Positions 45,911-55,054 are shown, numbered from the stretch's first letter. The stretch: DNA of 64,000 bases from Methanoregulaceae archaeon (GCA_021371995.1 JAJFVA010000035.1:26006-90005), one strand, 5' to 3'. Program-made: numbers and translations. The notes: generated by a model from the letters alone, not told the origin.

Positions 45911-47248
45911 TCATGACTTTCTGCACCTGAGTGCTGCCTCCACCATGGCAGCAGCAAACCGGGCGGTAAAATAAGAATGGGTGTAGACGCCGATGGTCTC
46001 GTGGGAGAACAGCCCGTCCTGTCCCTCCGATATTCCTTTTCCGCGATTGAGCCGGACCGAGAAACGGGCATCCGGGGAAGGATAAAACGTCGAATAATGG
46101 AATTCATGGCCACGGATTGAAGTCCCGGGAACGGACAGACGGGGGCCGCTGGTAAAAACCCCTGCTGAATACCCGAGCGCCTGGATCCGTCCGGTCATCT
46201 CTGCATTGCCGGGAAGGACACCGGTCATTGGAAATTCGCATCCTTCCACGGTGACAGATTCCGCAAGATACAGCAGCCCTCCGCATTCTCCATACACGGG
46301 GACCCCCCTGTCAGCTGCGGTCTTCAGCATTGCCCGGCAGGGGGATGATGAGAGCGCCCGGGCATGCAGTTCAGGGTAGCCTCCCCCGAAATAATAAGCA
46401 TCAGCCTCGGGCAGCGGGTCTGTACAGGGAGAGAACGGGACAAGTGCTGCACCTGCAGACCGGAGCGCATCGAGATTGTCCTGGTAATAAAAGCAGAATG
46501 CGGCATCCTGCGCAATACCGATACGGACACGCTCTTTGGGATATTGATCTGAAAAGACCTCTTCCGGGAGCGGGGGTGCTGATTCCGCAGCCACGAGGAT
46601 CGCTTCAATGTCACATGACTCACCGATAAGGTCCAGGGGGGGAGAAGTATCACTTACTTCAAATGCCATTTTCAGACCGAGGTGGCGGCTCTCCACAGAA
46701 AGACCGGTATCCCGGGGGATGAATCCAAATGCTGGCAGGGGTAGATCACTTCCGATCATTGCACGGTGGCGCGGGCTCCCGACGCGGTTGAAGATAACTC
46801 CCTTGATATCTGAATCTCTATCAAATGCTTGGAACCCGGTGACCACGGCATGCGCGCTCCGGGACATCCCCCTGACGTCAACCACCAGAATTGCCGGTGC
46901 CCTGAGGATGCGCATCACATGGGCCGTACTGGCGGTATCGCTGCCGTCAAGCCCGTCATACATGCCCATCACCCCTTCTATTATGGCGATGTCGGCACCT
47001 TTTGAAGCTTTCAGGAACGTCTTTTTTACCCCATCTTCCCCCATCATGAACGGGTCGAGATTCCGGGATATCCGGCCGGTGATCGCGGTATGATGGGAAG
47101 GATCGATGAAATCAGGCCCTACCTTGAATGGCTGGACACAAAAACCCCGCTTCCGGAACGCCTGCATCAGGCCTCTCGAAATCGTCGTCTTCCCGCACCC
47201 GCTGTGGGTCCCGGCGATTACAATCCGGGGGATGTGTCGCATGCTCAT
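45911..47248 (-). CDS. cfbB: Ni-sirohydrochlorin / cobyrinate a,c-diamide synthase
   Basis: The 445-residue amidotransferase has an ATP-binding P-loop (GTHSGCGKTTISRG, residues about 13-26) and a C-terminal glutaminase domain with VYGECGGLLYLAE and the RGHEFHYSTFYP triad region. In methanogens this family (CfbB, formerly CbiA) amidates Ni-sirohydrochlorin for coenzyme F430; it may also serve cobamide synthesis. A dyad overlaps its likely promoter. An ATG at 47242 is an alternative start. Confidence 0.9.
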   Translation of the reverse strand: MSMRHIPRIVIAGTHSGCGKTTISRGLMQAFRKRGFCVQPFKVGPDFIDPSHHTAITGRISRNLDPFMMGEDGVKKTFLKASKGADIAIIEGVMGMYDGLDGSDTASTAHVMRILRAPAILVVDVRGMSRSAHAVVTGFQAFDRDSDIKGVIFNRVGSPRHRAMIGSDLPLPAFGFIPRDTGLSVESRHLGLKMAFEVSDTSPPLDLIGESCDIEAILVAAESAPPLPEEVFSDQYPKERVRIGIAQDAAFCFYYQDNLDALRSAGAALVPFSPCTDPLPEADAYYFGGGYPELHARALSSSPCRAMLKTAADRGVPVYGECGGLLYLAESVTVEGCEFPMTGVLPGNAEMTGRIQALGYSAGVFTSGPRLSVPGTSIRGHEFHYSTFYPSPDARFSVRLNRGKGISEGQDGLFSHETIGVYTHSYFTARFAAAMVEAALRCRKS

Positions 47249-47594
47249 TCCTGCCAGATGCTCCTTCTAGTAGTCTGGTTGTTCCGGGAATTTATTTCCG
47301 ATTGCCTCATCAGGAAATTCCCTGTGCTTTGTGCAGACTGGACCAGGGCAAAAGCAAGATCAGATTTTCTCATACGGGGACCCGGTGTTATCACACTGGC
47401 AGATCCGGATATCTGTTCTGGGGTGGGTCAGTGATCCAGACCCTCTCCCTTTAATCTGCTATTTTCCCCGCGGCAGGGCACTTCTCCAGGGAGAATGGAA
47501 ATGAAGCTGATATGACATGCCTGATTCAGGGACGGGCTGATACCAGAGTATTTTTAAAAAAATCCGGCTGATAGGTACATGCGGAGAGAATTTG
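47249..47594. other. Divergent intergenic region, cfbB / RDD protein
   Basis: These 346 bases hold no gene I can support. They contain the inverted repeat near cfbB (47286-47322, listed separately) and, near the RDD gene, GTATTTTTAAAAAAATCC at about 47547-47565, an AT-rich TATA candidate 30-45 bases before ATG 47595. Confidence 0.5.
47286..47322 (-). promoter_or_regulatory. Inverted repeat over the probable cfbB promoter
   Basis: GGGAATTT at 47286-47293 and AAATTCCC at 47315-47322 are perfect eight-base arms 21 bases apart, 38-74 bases before the cfbB start at 47248. On the minus strand GAAATAAATTC next to one arm is a TATA candidate. A regulator binding here could control F430 synthesis, for instance in response to nickel; no regulator gene is adjacent. 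Confidence 0.35.
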
Positions 47595-48062
47595 ATGGGA
47601 GATGACTATAATGAGATCGCGACCCTTCACCTCGGCCGGTGGGATACGAGGTTCTGGGCCTGGCTGATCGATTTCATCCTGGTCAGCCTTGTACTGAATA
47701 TCTTCTCGAACCCGTTCCATTTCTTTCAGGGCATCTTTTCATGGAACCCACTTGATTTCCTGATCAGGAGCACCGGGTTTCTTATCTACTGGACAGTGAT
47801 GGAAGGGTACCATGGCCAGTCTGTCGGAAAGATGGTGATGAACCTTAAAGTTACCGACCGGGAGGGAAAGCCGGTAAGGCTCTCGTCAGCGTTCATCGAA
47901 AGTTTCGGGAAGTCCTTTCTCCTGCCGGTTGACTGCCTGATCGGGTGGTTCGGTATGCCCGGGAAGAAATTGCGACTCTTCAACAGGGTATCCGGGACGA
48001 TCGTGATCAAGACCGATTACCGGGAACCTGAAGGGGTTCGTTATATCCGGGAACATGAGTGA
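47595..48062 (+). CDS. RDD-family membrane protein
   Basis: About 155 residues. A bare RDD domain: RWDTRFWAWLIDFILVSLVL at the start, a second hydrophobic segment (IRSTGFLIYWTVMEG) and GQSVGKMVMNLKVTDREGKPV, the most conserved RDD stretch. Unlike the gene at 43126 it has no zinc ribbon. Role unknown. Convergent with polB. Confidence 0.87.
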   Translation: MGDDYNEIATLHLGRWDTRFWAWLIDFILVSLVLNIFSNPFHFFQGIFSWNPLDFLIRSTGFLIYWTVMEGYHGQSVGKMVMNLKVTDREGKPVRLSSAFIESFGKSFLLPVDCLIGWFGMPGKKLRLFNRVSGTIVIKTDYREPEGVRYIREHE

Positions 48063-48126
48063 ATGGCACGATAGATCCGGAAATCCGCATCCCATCTTAT
48101 ACTTTTAAAATAATAATGAAGCACTC

Positions 48127-50595
48127 TCATCCGATCCCCCACTGTGAGAGAGTCGTCCTTGAGGGGTCGAGATCGGTCCATGACCACCCGAGTGCCTCGA
48201 TGATCCGGGATATCGGCTGCTGGAGTGTTTTTTCGAGCATGAGTTCCCAGTCGACCTGGAATTCTCCTGGTACCTGGTCACCGTATTCAAAACAAAGAAC
48301 ATTGGTCTTCTGGTATTTCCCGGTAACGTTTTTGATATAAATTCGCTTTGGCTTGCTCCCCTTGGTAAACTCCATGCCGAGATGCTCGTTGGCATATTTT
48401 GCGCCCCGTATATGGGCATCATCCGTCTGGTAATCGAGCAAATCCTTACCAATTCCCCCGGGTATTCCGATCTCGTCAAGCGAGTACCGGCCTGCCCGGT
48501 AATTCCTGATCACATCGCCAAGGTACTTTTTAACCGACTCGTACTCCTCACCATGAAGGATCATCTCCATCACGCGCTTCTGTACGGTTTTTGTGATCTG
48601 GGGGTAGTCGCTCCTCCGTATCTCAAACCCGACCACATCAATCTCGTCAACAGTCTTTCCTTCCTTCCATACGAGACGGCCTGCGTATCTTTTCTTTTTT
48701 CCGGCCTGGAAGAACCGCTGGTAAATCTTCTCGAACTTGATGGAAAAATAATGGGTATCGGCATTCAGTTCTTCCTTTGCAAACCTGCTATAACTTGCAT
48801 TTACCTCATGCTCGATCCCCCTGGCTTTTTCTATGGTGACATCCGGAGTTCCTGGAGGGATCAGCACCATGCAGGAATCAGTATCGCCGTAAATGACCCG
48901 GTAACCCAGTCCTTCAATCACCCCCCGGGTATGCTCAATGATAGCCCGCCCTACCGAAGTGATTGCCGCCCCTATCTCGCGGTCATACAGCCTGAACCGC
49001 GTATAACCACTCACCCCGTAATAGGTGTTCATGATTACTTTCAGGACGTTCTGCTGGAGATCGTACAGCACGTATTCATCGGACCCGAAAGGATACCGGT
49101 TTCTTTCTCTTTTCTTTTCATCCCTCTCGACGAGCAGTTCTGATAGGATGCTCCGCGTAAGCCCGTCAGGCTCCTTTCTGAACCGGATGCCGTTTGGGGC
49201 CTTCAGCTCACCTGAAGAATCCTTTGTTTCCGGAGATGCGTTGATAGTCATCATCGCCATGGGATAGAGGGATGTGAGGTCGAGGACAACGACGTTTTCC
49301 CTGACGCCGCGGCTTGGCTCAAAAACCGTGGCTCCTTCAAATTCCTCTGATGCAGCAAACCCTTTTGAGGGGAGGACGTAGCGGTCATGGGCTTTCCGGA
49401 GTACAAAGACATCGATGACACTGGACGAGTTGAGGGTCCGATCGAGGGGGCAGCCCACATAGCGTGCAATCTCGCGATAAAACTCGATGATCCGGTTCTT
49501 TTCATTGATCGCAACACAGAGCTCGACGTCCTTAAAGTTGTACTCGACAAGAAGGCAGGGATCCCTGTCCCAGAGATCACTGATCGTTCCGGTATACCGG
49601 ACCTTGGTCTCACCAATCTCTGCTTCTGCAACAGAGTCAAGCCGGTAGGATTCCCGCTGGGTCGCATGCATCTTCCGGTAGGCCTGGAGAAGGTCAAAGA
49701 CCGCCCTCCCGCGGAGCGCATTCCGCTCTGTCGGGCCACCGAGCCTCGCAAGAGAGGTTGGATCGAGACCAAGGGCATCCATGCGTTTCATGAGGTAGGG
49801 CAGGTCGAATTCAAGGAAGTTCCAGCCGGAGAGGACGTCCGGGTCCGTCTCCTTCAGATACGTGGAAAATCCCACGAGCATCTCCCGCTCGCTGGCAAAC
49901 ATCCGGATATCGTGCCGGTCCCTGCAGAAACACCCGTTTTTCAGGCCCTCCTTTCCGGAAAGAACAGAGAGGTCGCACCTTTCCTTTCCGGAACTCCAGA
50001 TAAGGCTCGTGTACTGGTTGTCAAAGGAATCGTGGCAGGTGATGCAGATCACTGCATCGCGGGCCGGTTCCGGGAAGCCACGTACATCCTCGCACTCAAT
50101 ATCAAGGATGCAGACCCGGGCACTGCTGCTGATATCTGCCGGGGAGAGTTCATGGTATTGCGCTGTCTCTGCCGGTACCAGAACCCCTCCGGTAAGCCCT
50201 GTATCGATCATAAACCGGGTGGTGAACGGGATGTCTGCCTCGAAATGAGTATACCGTTCGCGGATATCACGCACATCGCCCGGCCTCACCGTATAGAGGC
50301 GGCGAAGGGGTTCCCCCCGGATTGACAGGTAGGTTTTGCCCTGCTCGGGAGTGACGTTGACAGGGTGGGATCCGGTATCGGCCTGGTATTGCGGTACGTA
50401 AAAATACGGCCGGAAGCCGGTTACCTGGATATGACGGGCCGTCTTCTGAATATCGCGCCCGAAAATATGAATCACAGGGCATTCCGGTCCTGTCGAATAT
50501 TCTACCTGGATTATGTCAAGGGCAATACCACTCCCATCCCTGGCGATCTGTTCCGGCATTGTTACTCTGCCGGAACTATGCGGGTTGGTACTCAT
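48127..50595 (-). CDS. polB: Family B DNA polymerase
   Basis: About 822 residues, the replicative-type archaeal PolB. The proofreading domain has Exo I LDIECED (about 164-170), Exo II (GWNFLEFDLPYL) and Exo III (YNFKDVELC). Polymerase motifs A (DLTSLYPM, about 440), B (KVIMNTYYGVSG) and C (YGDTDS, about 566) are intact. No intein is present. ATG 50595 is chosen because it follows the mdh stop by eight bases; ATG 50559 is possible. The open frame into mdh is ignored. Confidence 0.96.
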   Translation of the reverse strand: MSTNPHSSGRVTMPEQIARDGSGIALDIIQVEYSTGPECPVIHIFGRDIQKTARHIQVTGFRPYFYVPQYQADTGSHPVNVTPEQGKTYLSIRGEPLRRLYTVRPGDVRDIRERYTHFEADIPFTTRFMIDTGLTGGVLVPAETAQYHELSPADISSSARVCILDIECEDVRGFPEPARDAVICITCHDSFDNQYTSLIWSSGKERCDLSVLSGKEGLKNGCFCRDRHDIRMFASEREMLVGFSTYLKETDPDVLSGWNFLEFDLPYLMKRMDALGLDPTSLARLGGPTERNALRGRAVFDLLQAYRKMHATQRESYRLDSVAEAEIGETKVRYTGTISDLWDRDPCLLVEYNFKDVELCVAINEKNRIIEFYREIARYVGCPLDRTLNSSSVIDVFVLRKAHDRYVLPSKGFAASEEFEGATVFEPSRGVRENVVVLDLTSLYPMAMMTINASPETKDSSGELKAPNGIRFRKEPDGLTRSILSELLVERDEKKRERNRYPFGSDEYVLYDLQQNVLKVIMNTYYGVSGYTRFRLYDREIGAAITSVGRAIIEHTRGVIEGLGYRVIYGDTDSCMVLIPPGTPDVTIEKARGIEHEVNASYSRFAKEELNADTHYFSIKFEKIYQRFFQAGKKKRYAGRLVWKEGKTVDEIDVVGFEIRRSDYPQITKTVQKRVMEMILHGEEYESVKKYLGDVIRNYRAGRYSLDEIGIPGGIGKDLLDYQTDDAHIRGAKYANEHLGMEFTKGSKPKRIYIKNVTGKYQKTNVLCFEYGDQVPGEFQVDWELMLEKTLQQPISRIIEALGWSWTDLDPSRTTLSQWGIG

Positions 50596-50603
50596 GAGGT
50601 TTT

Positions 50604-51470
50604 CTAAACTCCGAGCGTGCTGCAAAGACTCGTGACAAAATTGCCCGCAGCTTCCATGTGTGCCTCTTCCCACGGATCGAGGTTCCACTCTTCAATCGAG
50701 AGGACTCCTTCCTTCCCTATAAGAGCCGGGACCCCGAGCGAGCAGCGCGAAAACCCGTACTCCCCATCAAGAATGCATGAGCAGCTGTTCAACTCTTTCC
50801 TGTCCTGTGATACAATCCTGATGAGTTCGGCAAGGTACCGGGCCGGGCCGAATACCGTCCCTCCCTTCCCCCTGATGACTTCCATGCTTGCGGTCCGGAG
50901 CCCGGCAAGTATCTCCTCCCTGATCGGTTCATTCACCTTCCCTTTCAGGCGTGAAAAGAGCGGTACCTGATGTTCGCCGTGCTCTCCAATTATCCATGGA
51001 GCCCCCCCAATCCTACGCTCCTGAAGGGCGAGTCCAAACCGGGCCCTGTCGAGTTCCCCCCCAAATCCGATACACTGCCAGGGGTCAAGTCCGCTGGACC
51101 TGCAGAAGTAATAATTAATTGCATCCATTGGGTTTGTCACCGTGATAAGCACTCCCGAGAATCCATGCAGTATCGGGGTGCAGATCTTCGCTACAGGCAG
51201 GTTTGCTGAGAGCAGGTCCGCTCTGGTCCTGATGCCGGGATGTCGTGCGATACCTGCGGAAAAAACACATATGTCGGCATCTTTTACCAGTCTCCAGTCA
51301 GTCTCAATTGTAATGTCGATTCCCGTATGGGCGAGATCGAGTACCTGGGCATCAAGAAGGGGTTTATCCGTGTCAAAGAGCACCAGCTCGTCAGCGAGGC
51401 CCCGTACCGCTGAAAGGAATGCTGTCTCTCCTCCAATCCTTCCCACGCCAAGGATTGCGAGCCTGGTCAT
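50604..51470 (-). CDS. mdh: Malate dehydrogenase (LDH/MDH family)
   Basis: About 288 residues. It has the NAD(P) fold start RLAILGVGRIGGETA, the substrate-binding arginines in RHPGIRTRADLL (as in malate rather than lactate enzymes), TVTNPMDAINYY and the catalytic His in IGEHGEHQVPLFS. It would reduce oxaloacetate to malate, the step before the fumarase encoded at 3.5-4.9 kb. ATG 51470 has GAGG three bases upstream. It probably shares a transcript with polB. Confidence 0.92.
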   Translation of the reverse strand: MTRLAILGVGRIGGETAFLSAVRGLADELVLFDTDKPLLDAQVLDLAHTGIDITIETDWRLVKDADICVFSAGIARHPGIRTRADLLSANLPVAKICTPILHGFSGVLITVTNPMDAINYYFCRSSGLDPWQCIGFGGELDRARFGLALQERRIGGAPWIIGEHGEHQVPLFSRLKGKVNEPIREEILAGLRTASMEVIRGKGGTVFGPARYLAELIRIVSQDRKELNSCSCILDGEYGFSRCSLGVPALIGKEGVLSIEEWNLDPWEEAHMEAAGNFVTSLCSTLGV

Positions 51471-51509
51471 AATCCTCAATATTGGGGAGAACTGAATATA
51501 ATACTCATA

Positions 51510-52415
51510 GTGGATAACCGCGACTTGACACTAAAGATTGCACCAGGGATGGTCACCGTGGGGGGAGTGACGCTTTCAAACCATTGTATCCTTGCCGCGG
51601 GAGTGCTTGGGACAACAGGGTCCTCGCTTGCACGTGCTCTTGCAAATGGTGCCGGGGGGGTGGTCACCAAGTCCATCGGGCCGTTCCCGTGCGAGGGGCA
51701 CCCTGGCCCCTGTGTTGTTGAAGTGGAGGGGGGGCTCCTGAACGCCATGGGCCTGCCGAACCCCTCGCGCGAATTTGTCAGTGAGGTGGAACCTCTCGCG
51801 GGAAAACCGGTCATTGTCAGCATTTATGGGGGGGATCCTGGTGAGTTCCGGATGGTTGCCTCATGGTTTGAGGGAATAGCTGCAGGGTTTGAGCTGAACC
51901 TGAGCTGCCCCCATGCAGCAGGATATGGTGCTGCACTTGGAACGAATCCCTTGCTCGTTGAAGAGTGCACGCGTGCGGTGAGCGGTCTTGGATCTCCCAC
52001 CTGGGTGAAGCTCACCCCGAATGTAACCGACATTGCAATCTGCGGGAAGGCTGCCGAACGGGGTGGTGCTTCTGCAATCGTTGCCATCAACACAGTGAAG
52101 GCGATGAGGATCTCCACGGCCCTGAAACGGCCGGTCCTTGGAAACCGTTACGGTGGTCTCTCGGGAAAGGCAGTCTTTCCCATTGCAATACGGTGTGTGT
52201 ACGAGCTGTACGAGGCATGCAGCATCCCTATCATTGGATGCGGGGGGATATCTGGTGCGGAGGATGTGATCGAGATGATGATGGCCGGTGCTTCCGCTGT
52301 CCAGGTCGGGACTGCGGTCAAGGATGATCCCGCCATATTCCAGTCGATTGTCTCTCATCTGTACAGTAGTGAAGGAGTTCAGGCCGAAACGATTGTGGGG
52401 TGCGCCCATGAGTAA
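51510..52415 (+). CDS. pyrD: Dihydroorotate dehydrogenase catalytic subunit (PyrD, type 1B)
   Basis: The 301-residue TIM-barrel FMN enzyme oxidises dihydroorotate. It shows LSNHCILAAGVLGTTG, VEGGLLNAMGLPNPS, FELNLSCPHAAGYG (the catalytic Cys loop is in this region) and GCGGISGAEDVIEMMMAGA. With PyrK it forms the NAD-linked 1B type. The start is GTG 51510, or possibly ATG 51549. It overlaps pyrK by eight bases and diverges from mdh over about 39 bases. Confidence 0.93.
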   Translation: MDNRDLTLKIAPGMVTVGGVTLSNHCILAAGVLGTTGSSLARALANGAGGVVTKSIGPFPCEGHPGPCVVEVEGGLLNAMGLPNPSREFVSEVEPLAGKPVIVSIYGGDPGEFRMVASWFEGIAAGFELNLSCPHAAGYGAALGTNPLLVEECTRAVSGLGSPTWVKLTPNVTDIAICGKAAERGGASAIVAINTVKAMRISTALKRPVLGNRYGGLSGKAVFPIAIRCVYELYEACSIPIIGCGGISGAEDVIEMMMAGASAVQVGTAVKDDPAIFQSIVSHLYSSEGVQAETIVGCAHE

Positions 52416-53172
52416 TGCTCCCCTTCAGGCAGTCCGGATCACCTCAGTTACAAGAGAGAGCCCCTCAGTCCGGACCTACTCATTCTCACCGGGATTTTCA
52501 TTCCGGCCAGGCCAGTTTGTGATGGTCACGATTCCCGGCATCGATGAGATCCCGATGGCGCTTTCCCGGGCAGATGCCATCACGGTCCAGAAGGTGGGGG
52601 ATGCGACTGCTGCACTGTTCCGCGCAGGACCCGGTGATCTGCTTGGGATCAGGGGGCCTTTCGGAAACGGGTTCCCTTCCTCCAAAAAGACCCTTGCCAT
52701 CGCGGGGGGGGTGGGGGCTGCACCCCTGCGCCCTCTGGCTGTGGGAGGAGAAGTCGAGTGTCTCCTCCTTGGAGCAAGGACCGCTGAAGAACTCTTGTTT
52801 CTTCCCGAACTTGCCGGGAAAACAAGGGTCATGGTCGCAACCGATGACGGATCTTCCGGATATCATGGACCGGTGACCGGGCTCATGAACGAGCTGCCAC
52901 TCACAGAGTACAGGCAGGTATGTGTCTGCGGCCCGGAAAGGATGCTGCATGCGGTACTGCTGGCCCTGGATGCAGCCGGAATGGCCGGGCGGAGCTATTT
53001 CAGCCTCCACCGCTACATGAAATGCGGAATCGGGATATGTGGCTCCTGCTGCATGGACCCTGACGGGCGCAGGGTATGCCGCGACGGCCCGGTTTTTGCA
53101 GGGGATACTCTTCTTACATCAGAACTGGGAAAATACAGCCGTGATGCGAGCGGGAGAAAAAAACCGGTTTAA
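52408..53172 (+). CDS. pyrK: Dihydroorotate dehydrogenase electron transfer subunit (PyrK)
   Basis: The 254-residue flavoprotein has the FAD domain (SFRPGQFVMVTIPGIDEIPMAL split motif), an NAD-binding region (IAGGVGAAPLRPLA) and the 2Fe-2S Cys cluster MKCGIGICGSCC with a fourth Cys in RRVCRDGPVF. It passes electrons from PyrD to NAD. The open frame extends to 52288, but ATG 52408 overlaps the pyrD end and fits the family. Confidence 0.94.
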   Translation: MSNAPLQAVRITSVTRESPSVRTYSFSPGFSFRPGQFVMVTIPGIDEIPMALSRADAITVQKVGDATAALFRAGPGDLLGIRGPFGNGFPSSKKTLAIAGGVGAAPLRPLAVGGEVECLLLGARTAEELLFLPELAGKTRVMVATDDGSSGYHGPVTGLMNELPLTEYRQVCVCGPERMLHAVLLALDAAGMAGRSYFSLHRYMKCGIGICGSCCMDPDGRRVCRDGPVFAGDTLLTSELGKYSRDASGRKKPV

Positions 53173-53230
53173 TCTGCCAGACCACGAGCTATTTATACAA
53201 AGATTTTTATCCTCATGCTGTTTTTCCAAT

Positions 53231-53321
53231 GCAATTCCTTCTTATAATACCTGAAAATCTGAATTGCCTCTCTAAAATTAATTAGAAAGGTATTAATAAC
53301 ACCAGAAAAGATTTTAATCTT
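53231..53321 (+). promoter_or_regulatory. Cluster of three dyads upstream of the formate transporter
   Basis: The AT-rich 214-base gap before fdhC holds three inverted repeats: GCAATTC (53231-53237) with GAATTGC (53261-53267); TCTAA-AATTAA-TTAGA (53271-53286); and AAGATT-TT-AATCTT (53308-53321). TATA candidates lie among them, predicting a leader of 50 bases or more before the ATG at 53387, which has GAGGTG as ribosome site. Binding of a formate- or hydrogen-responsive regulator is a reasonable guess. Confidence 0.4.
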
Positions 53322-53386
53322 AACCCTGTACGAGAAGTGAGTTTGGGGTTATTGGTTAAAGTAGACATTCGAGAGGTGTGTAAAAA

Positions 53387-54271
53387 ATGGTATTTCATCC
53401 CCCAGTCGCCATCGTCGCAAAAGCCGGCGATGCTGGGAAGTACAAGGTAGGGCTGCCCGCATGGAACATGCTGCTTCGCGGGTTTATGGCCGGCGCCTAT
53501 ATTGCTATGGGAGGCGCCCTCGCAACCGTATGCAGTACCGGTATTCAGGCAACCGATGCGGCACTGCGTTATGGCACTGCCAGTGCTGGTTTTAGCCAGC
53601 TCATTACGGGAGCTGTGTTCCCTGTTGGGCTTATTATCATCGTGCTTACCGGTGCAGAACTCTTCACTGGTGACGCGATGCTTGCCCCGATGGCTGCTTT
53701 TATCCACAAGGTCAGCTGGGCCCAGGTGCTGAACCTCTGGGTCTGGGTATATATCGGAAACCTGATCGGGTCAATCGTATATGCCTACATCATGGCCTAC
53801 GGACCGTTCAGTTCCTGGAATGCAGCAGGAGCGGTAACCGTTACGGCATTTGGAACGCGGGCAATCGCCATCGGAGTGGCAAAAACAAGTTATGTGAGCA
53901 TGGCCGCCCAATGGTCGTGCTTCCTGAAAGCAATCGCTTGTAACTGGCTGGTCAACCTGGCCGTGCTCCTCGGTATCTGCGCCGATGACCTGATTGGTAA
54001 GTTCTTCGGAATCTGGTTCCCGATCATGGCCTTCGTCTCATCCGGGTTCGAGCACAGTGTCGCCAACATGTATTTCATTCCCGCGGCATTATTCACAAAG
54101 GGCTTCCTCACTGACCCGGCCGCATTAGTCGCAAGTGCGGGACTGACCTGGACTTCCATGTGGACAAACAACCTCATCGTCGTCACTATCGGCAACATTG
54201 TCGGCGGGTTGTTCTTCGTGGGCGTCATCTACTGGGTGGCCTTCCGGAAGGAAATTGCAGCCCTCAAGTAA
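53387..54271 (+). CDS. fdhC: Formate transporter FdhC (FNT family)
   Basis: The 294-residue membrane protein has six hydrophobic segments and the FNT signatures GFMAGAYIAMGGAL, TGAELFTGDAML and SSGFEHSVANMYFIP. FNT channels form pentamers passing formate or related anions. Methanogens import formate this way for formate dehydrogenase, although no fdh genes lie in the window. It is preceded by an unusually long regulatory region. Confidence 0.94.
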   Translation: MVFHPPVAIVAKAGDAGKYKVGLPAWNMLLRGFMAGAYIAMGGALATVCSTGIQATDAALRYGTASAGFSQLITGAVFPVGLIIIVLTGAELFTGDAMLAPMAAFIHKVSWAQVLNLWVWVYIGNLIGSIVYAYIMAYGPFSSWNAAGAVTVTAFGTRAIAIGVAKTSYVSMAAQWSCFLKAIACNWLVNLAVLLGICADDLIGKFFGIWFPIMAFVSSGFEHSVANMYFIPAALFTKGFLTDPAALVASAGLTWTSMWTNNLIVVTIGNIVGGLFFVGVIYWVAFRKEIAALK

Positions 54272-54281
54272 TTGGGATTGA

Positions 54282-54809
54282 ATGAAAATCGGAACAATCA
54301 ATCTGAGGATCTCAATCATCGCCGTGGCGGTGGTTGCGATCTTCACCATCTTTTTGGCATATGCCTTTTATGTAAGCAGAGATACCCGGATCCTGCTCTG
54401 GGGTATTCCAACCCTTGTTCTGCTCCTGGTGATACCGCTCGGTCTCAACTATATGAGCCAGAAAGAGTATGCAGATGTCAGACCACAATATGAACGGGAA
54501 GCCAGGCCGATTCGGATAAAGCTGATCAACCTGAACATGCTTGGCGATCCGGTGCGGATCGAAGGAGTTGTTGAGAGTATCCGTTTCCAGATATTCAACC
54601 GCCCCCAGTACATGGTCGCAGACCGCAGCGGTGAGATCTCGGTCAAGATGTACACCCAGCCGGAAGAGAATGTCAACGTCGGGGATATCGTTGAGGTTCT
54701 TGGCATGGTCACGAAGCGGTATATTGTCAGTGGGGACGCGGTGATTAACGGCGTTTCTATCAGGAAGATCGATAAATCGATCGAAGTAAGAGAGAAGAAG
54801 AAATCCTGA
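54282..54809 (+). CDS. Membrane-anchored OB-fold protein
   Basis: The 175-residue protein has two N-terminal transmembrane helices (residues about 8-28 and 36-55, with a short linker) and a C-terminal OB-fold-like beta domain (GDPVRIEGVVESIRF, MVADRSGEISVKMY, VNVGDIVEVLGMVTKRYIV). Similar small OB proteins are common in archaea and may bind nucleic acid or act in membrane-protein quality control; function is unknown. It starts ten bases after fdhC, so co-transcription is likely. Confidence 0.85.
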   Translation: MKIGTINLRISIIAVAVVAIFTIFLAYAFYVSRDTRILLWGIPTLVLLLVIPLGLNYMSQKEYADVRPQYEREARPIRIKLINLNMLGDPVRIEGVVESIRFQIFNRPQYMVADRSGEISVKMYTQPEENVNVGDIVEVLGMVTKRYIVSGDAVINGVSIRKIDKSIEVREKKKS

Positions 54810-54812
54810 ATG

Positions 54813-54832
54813 CGGGATAAATCCCGGTTTTC
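54813..54832 (+). terminator. Hairpin with T-run after the fdhC-OB unit
   Basis: CGGGAT-AA-ATCCCG at 54813-54826 followed by GTTTT three bases after the stop of the OB-fold gene makes a compact stem with T residues. Further T-rich DNA follows, as expected for archaeal termination. Confidence 0.45.
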
Positions 54833-54876
54833 AGACTTTTAATGATTGTTTTGCCAGCACTCCCTGCTCCTGATAT

Positions 54877-54951
54877 GAACAAATAATCTTCAAAAAATGT
54901 CTTTTTTGTTCACATGACAGTCCCAGCATACCTGGCCGGTATCATGCTGGG
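54877..54951 (+). promoter_or_regulatory. Two inverted repeats in the leader of the SepCysS unit
   Basis: GAACAAA (54877-54883) pairs with TTTGTTC (54905-54911), and CCCAGCAT (54922-54929) pairs with ATGCTGGG (54944-54951), the latter with an inner ACC/GGT stem. Both lie before the 59-residue gene at 55011 and may be operator or RNA structures controlling tRNA-Cys synthesis, or the tail end of the upstream unit. Confidence 0.35.
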
Positions 54952-55054
54952 TAAGCAGTGCGTTATCAGTTATCTTATAGTTCCCTCCGCAATAGTAGTA
55001 TGGTGATCCGGTGTCAAAACGGGCTATCGACGCTGTTTTTGAGAGTTTATTCAT
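54890..55054 (-). CDS. Doubtful Cys-containing small frame, antisense to the SepCysS leader
   Basis: A 54-codon minus-strand frame contains YYYCGGNYKITDNALL and GQVCWDCHVNKKDIF, with a CxxCH motif. The last about 35 codons look protein-like, but the first part is antisense to the 59-residue gene, no good ribosome site is seen and part of the CxxCH region is explained by the hairpin on the other strand. Real gene, gene remnant and chance are all possible. Confidence 0.22.
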   Translation of the reverse strand: MNKLSKTASIARFDTGSPYYYCGGNYKITDNALLTQHDTGQVCWDCHVNKKDIF

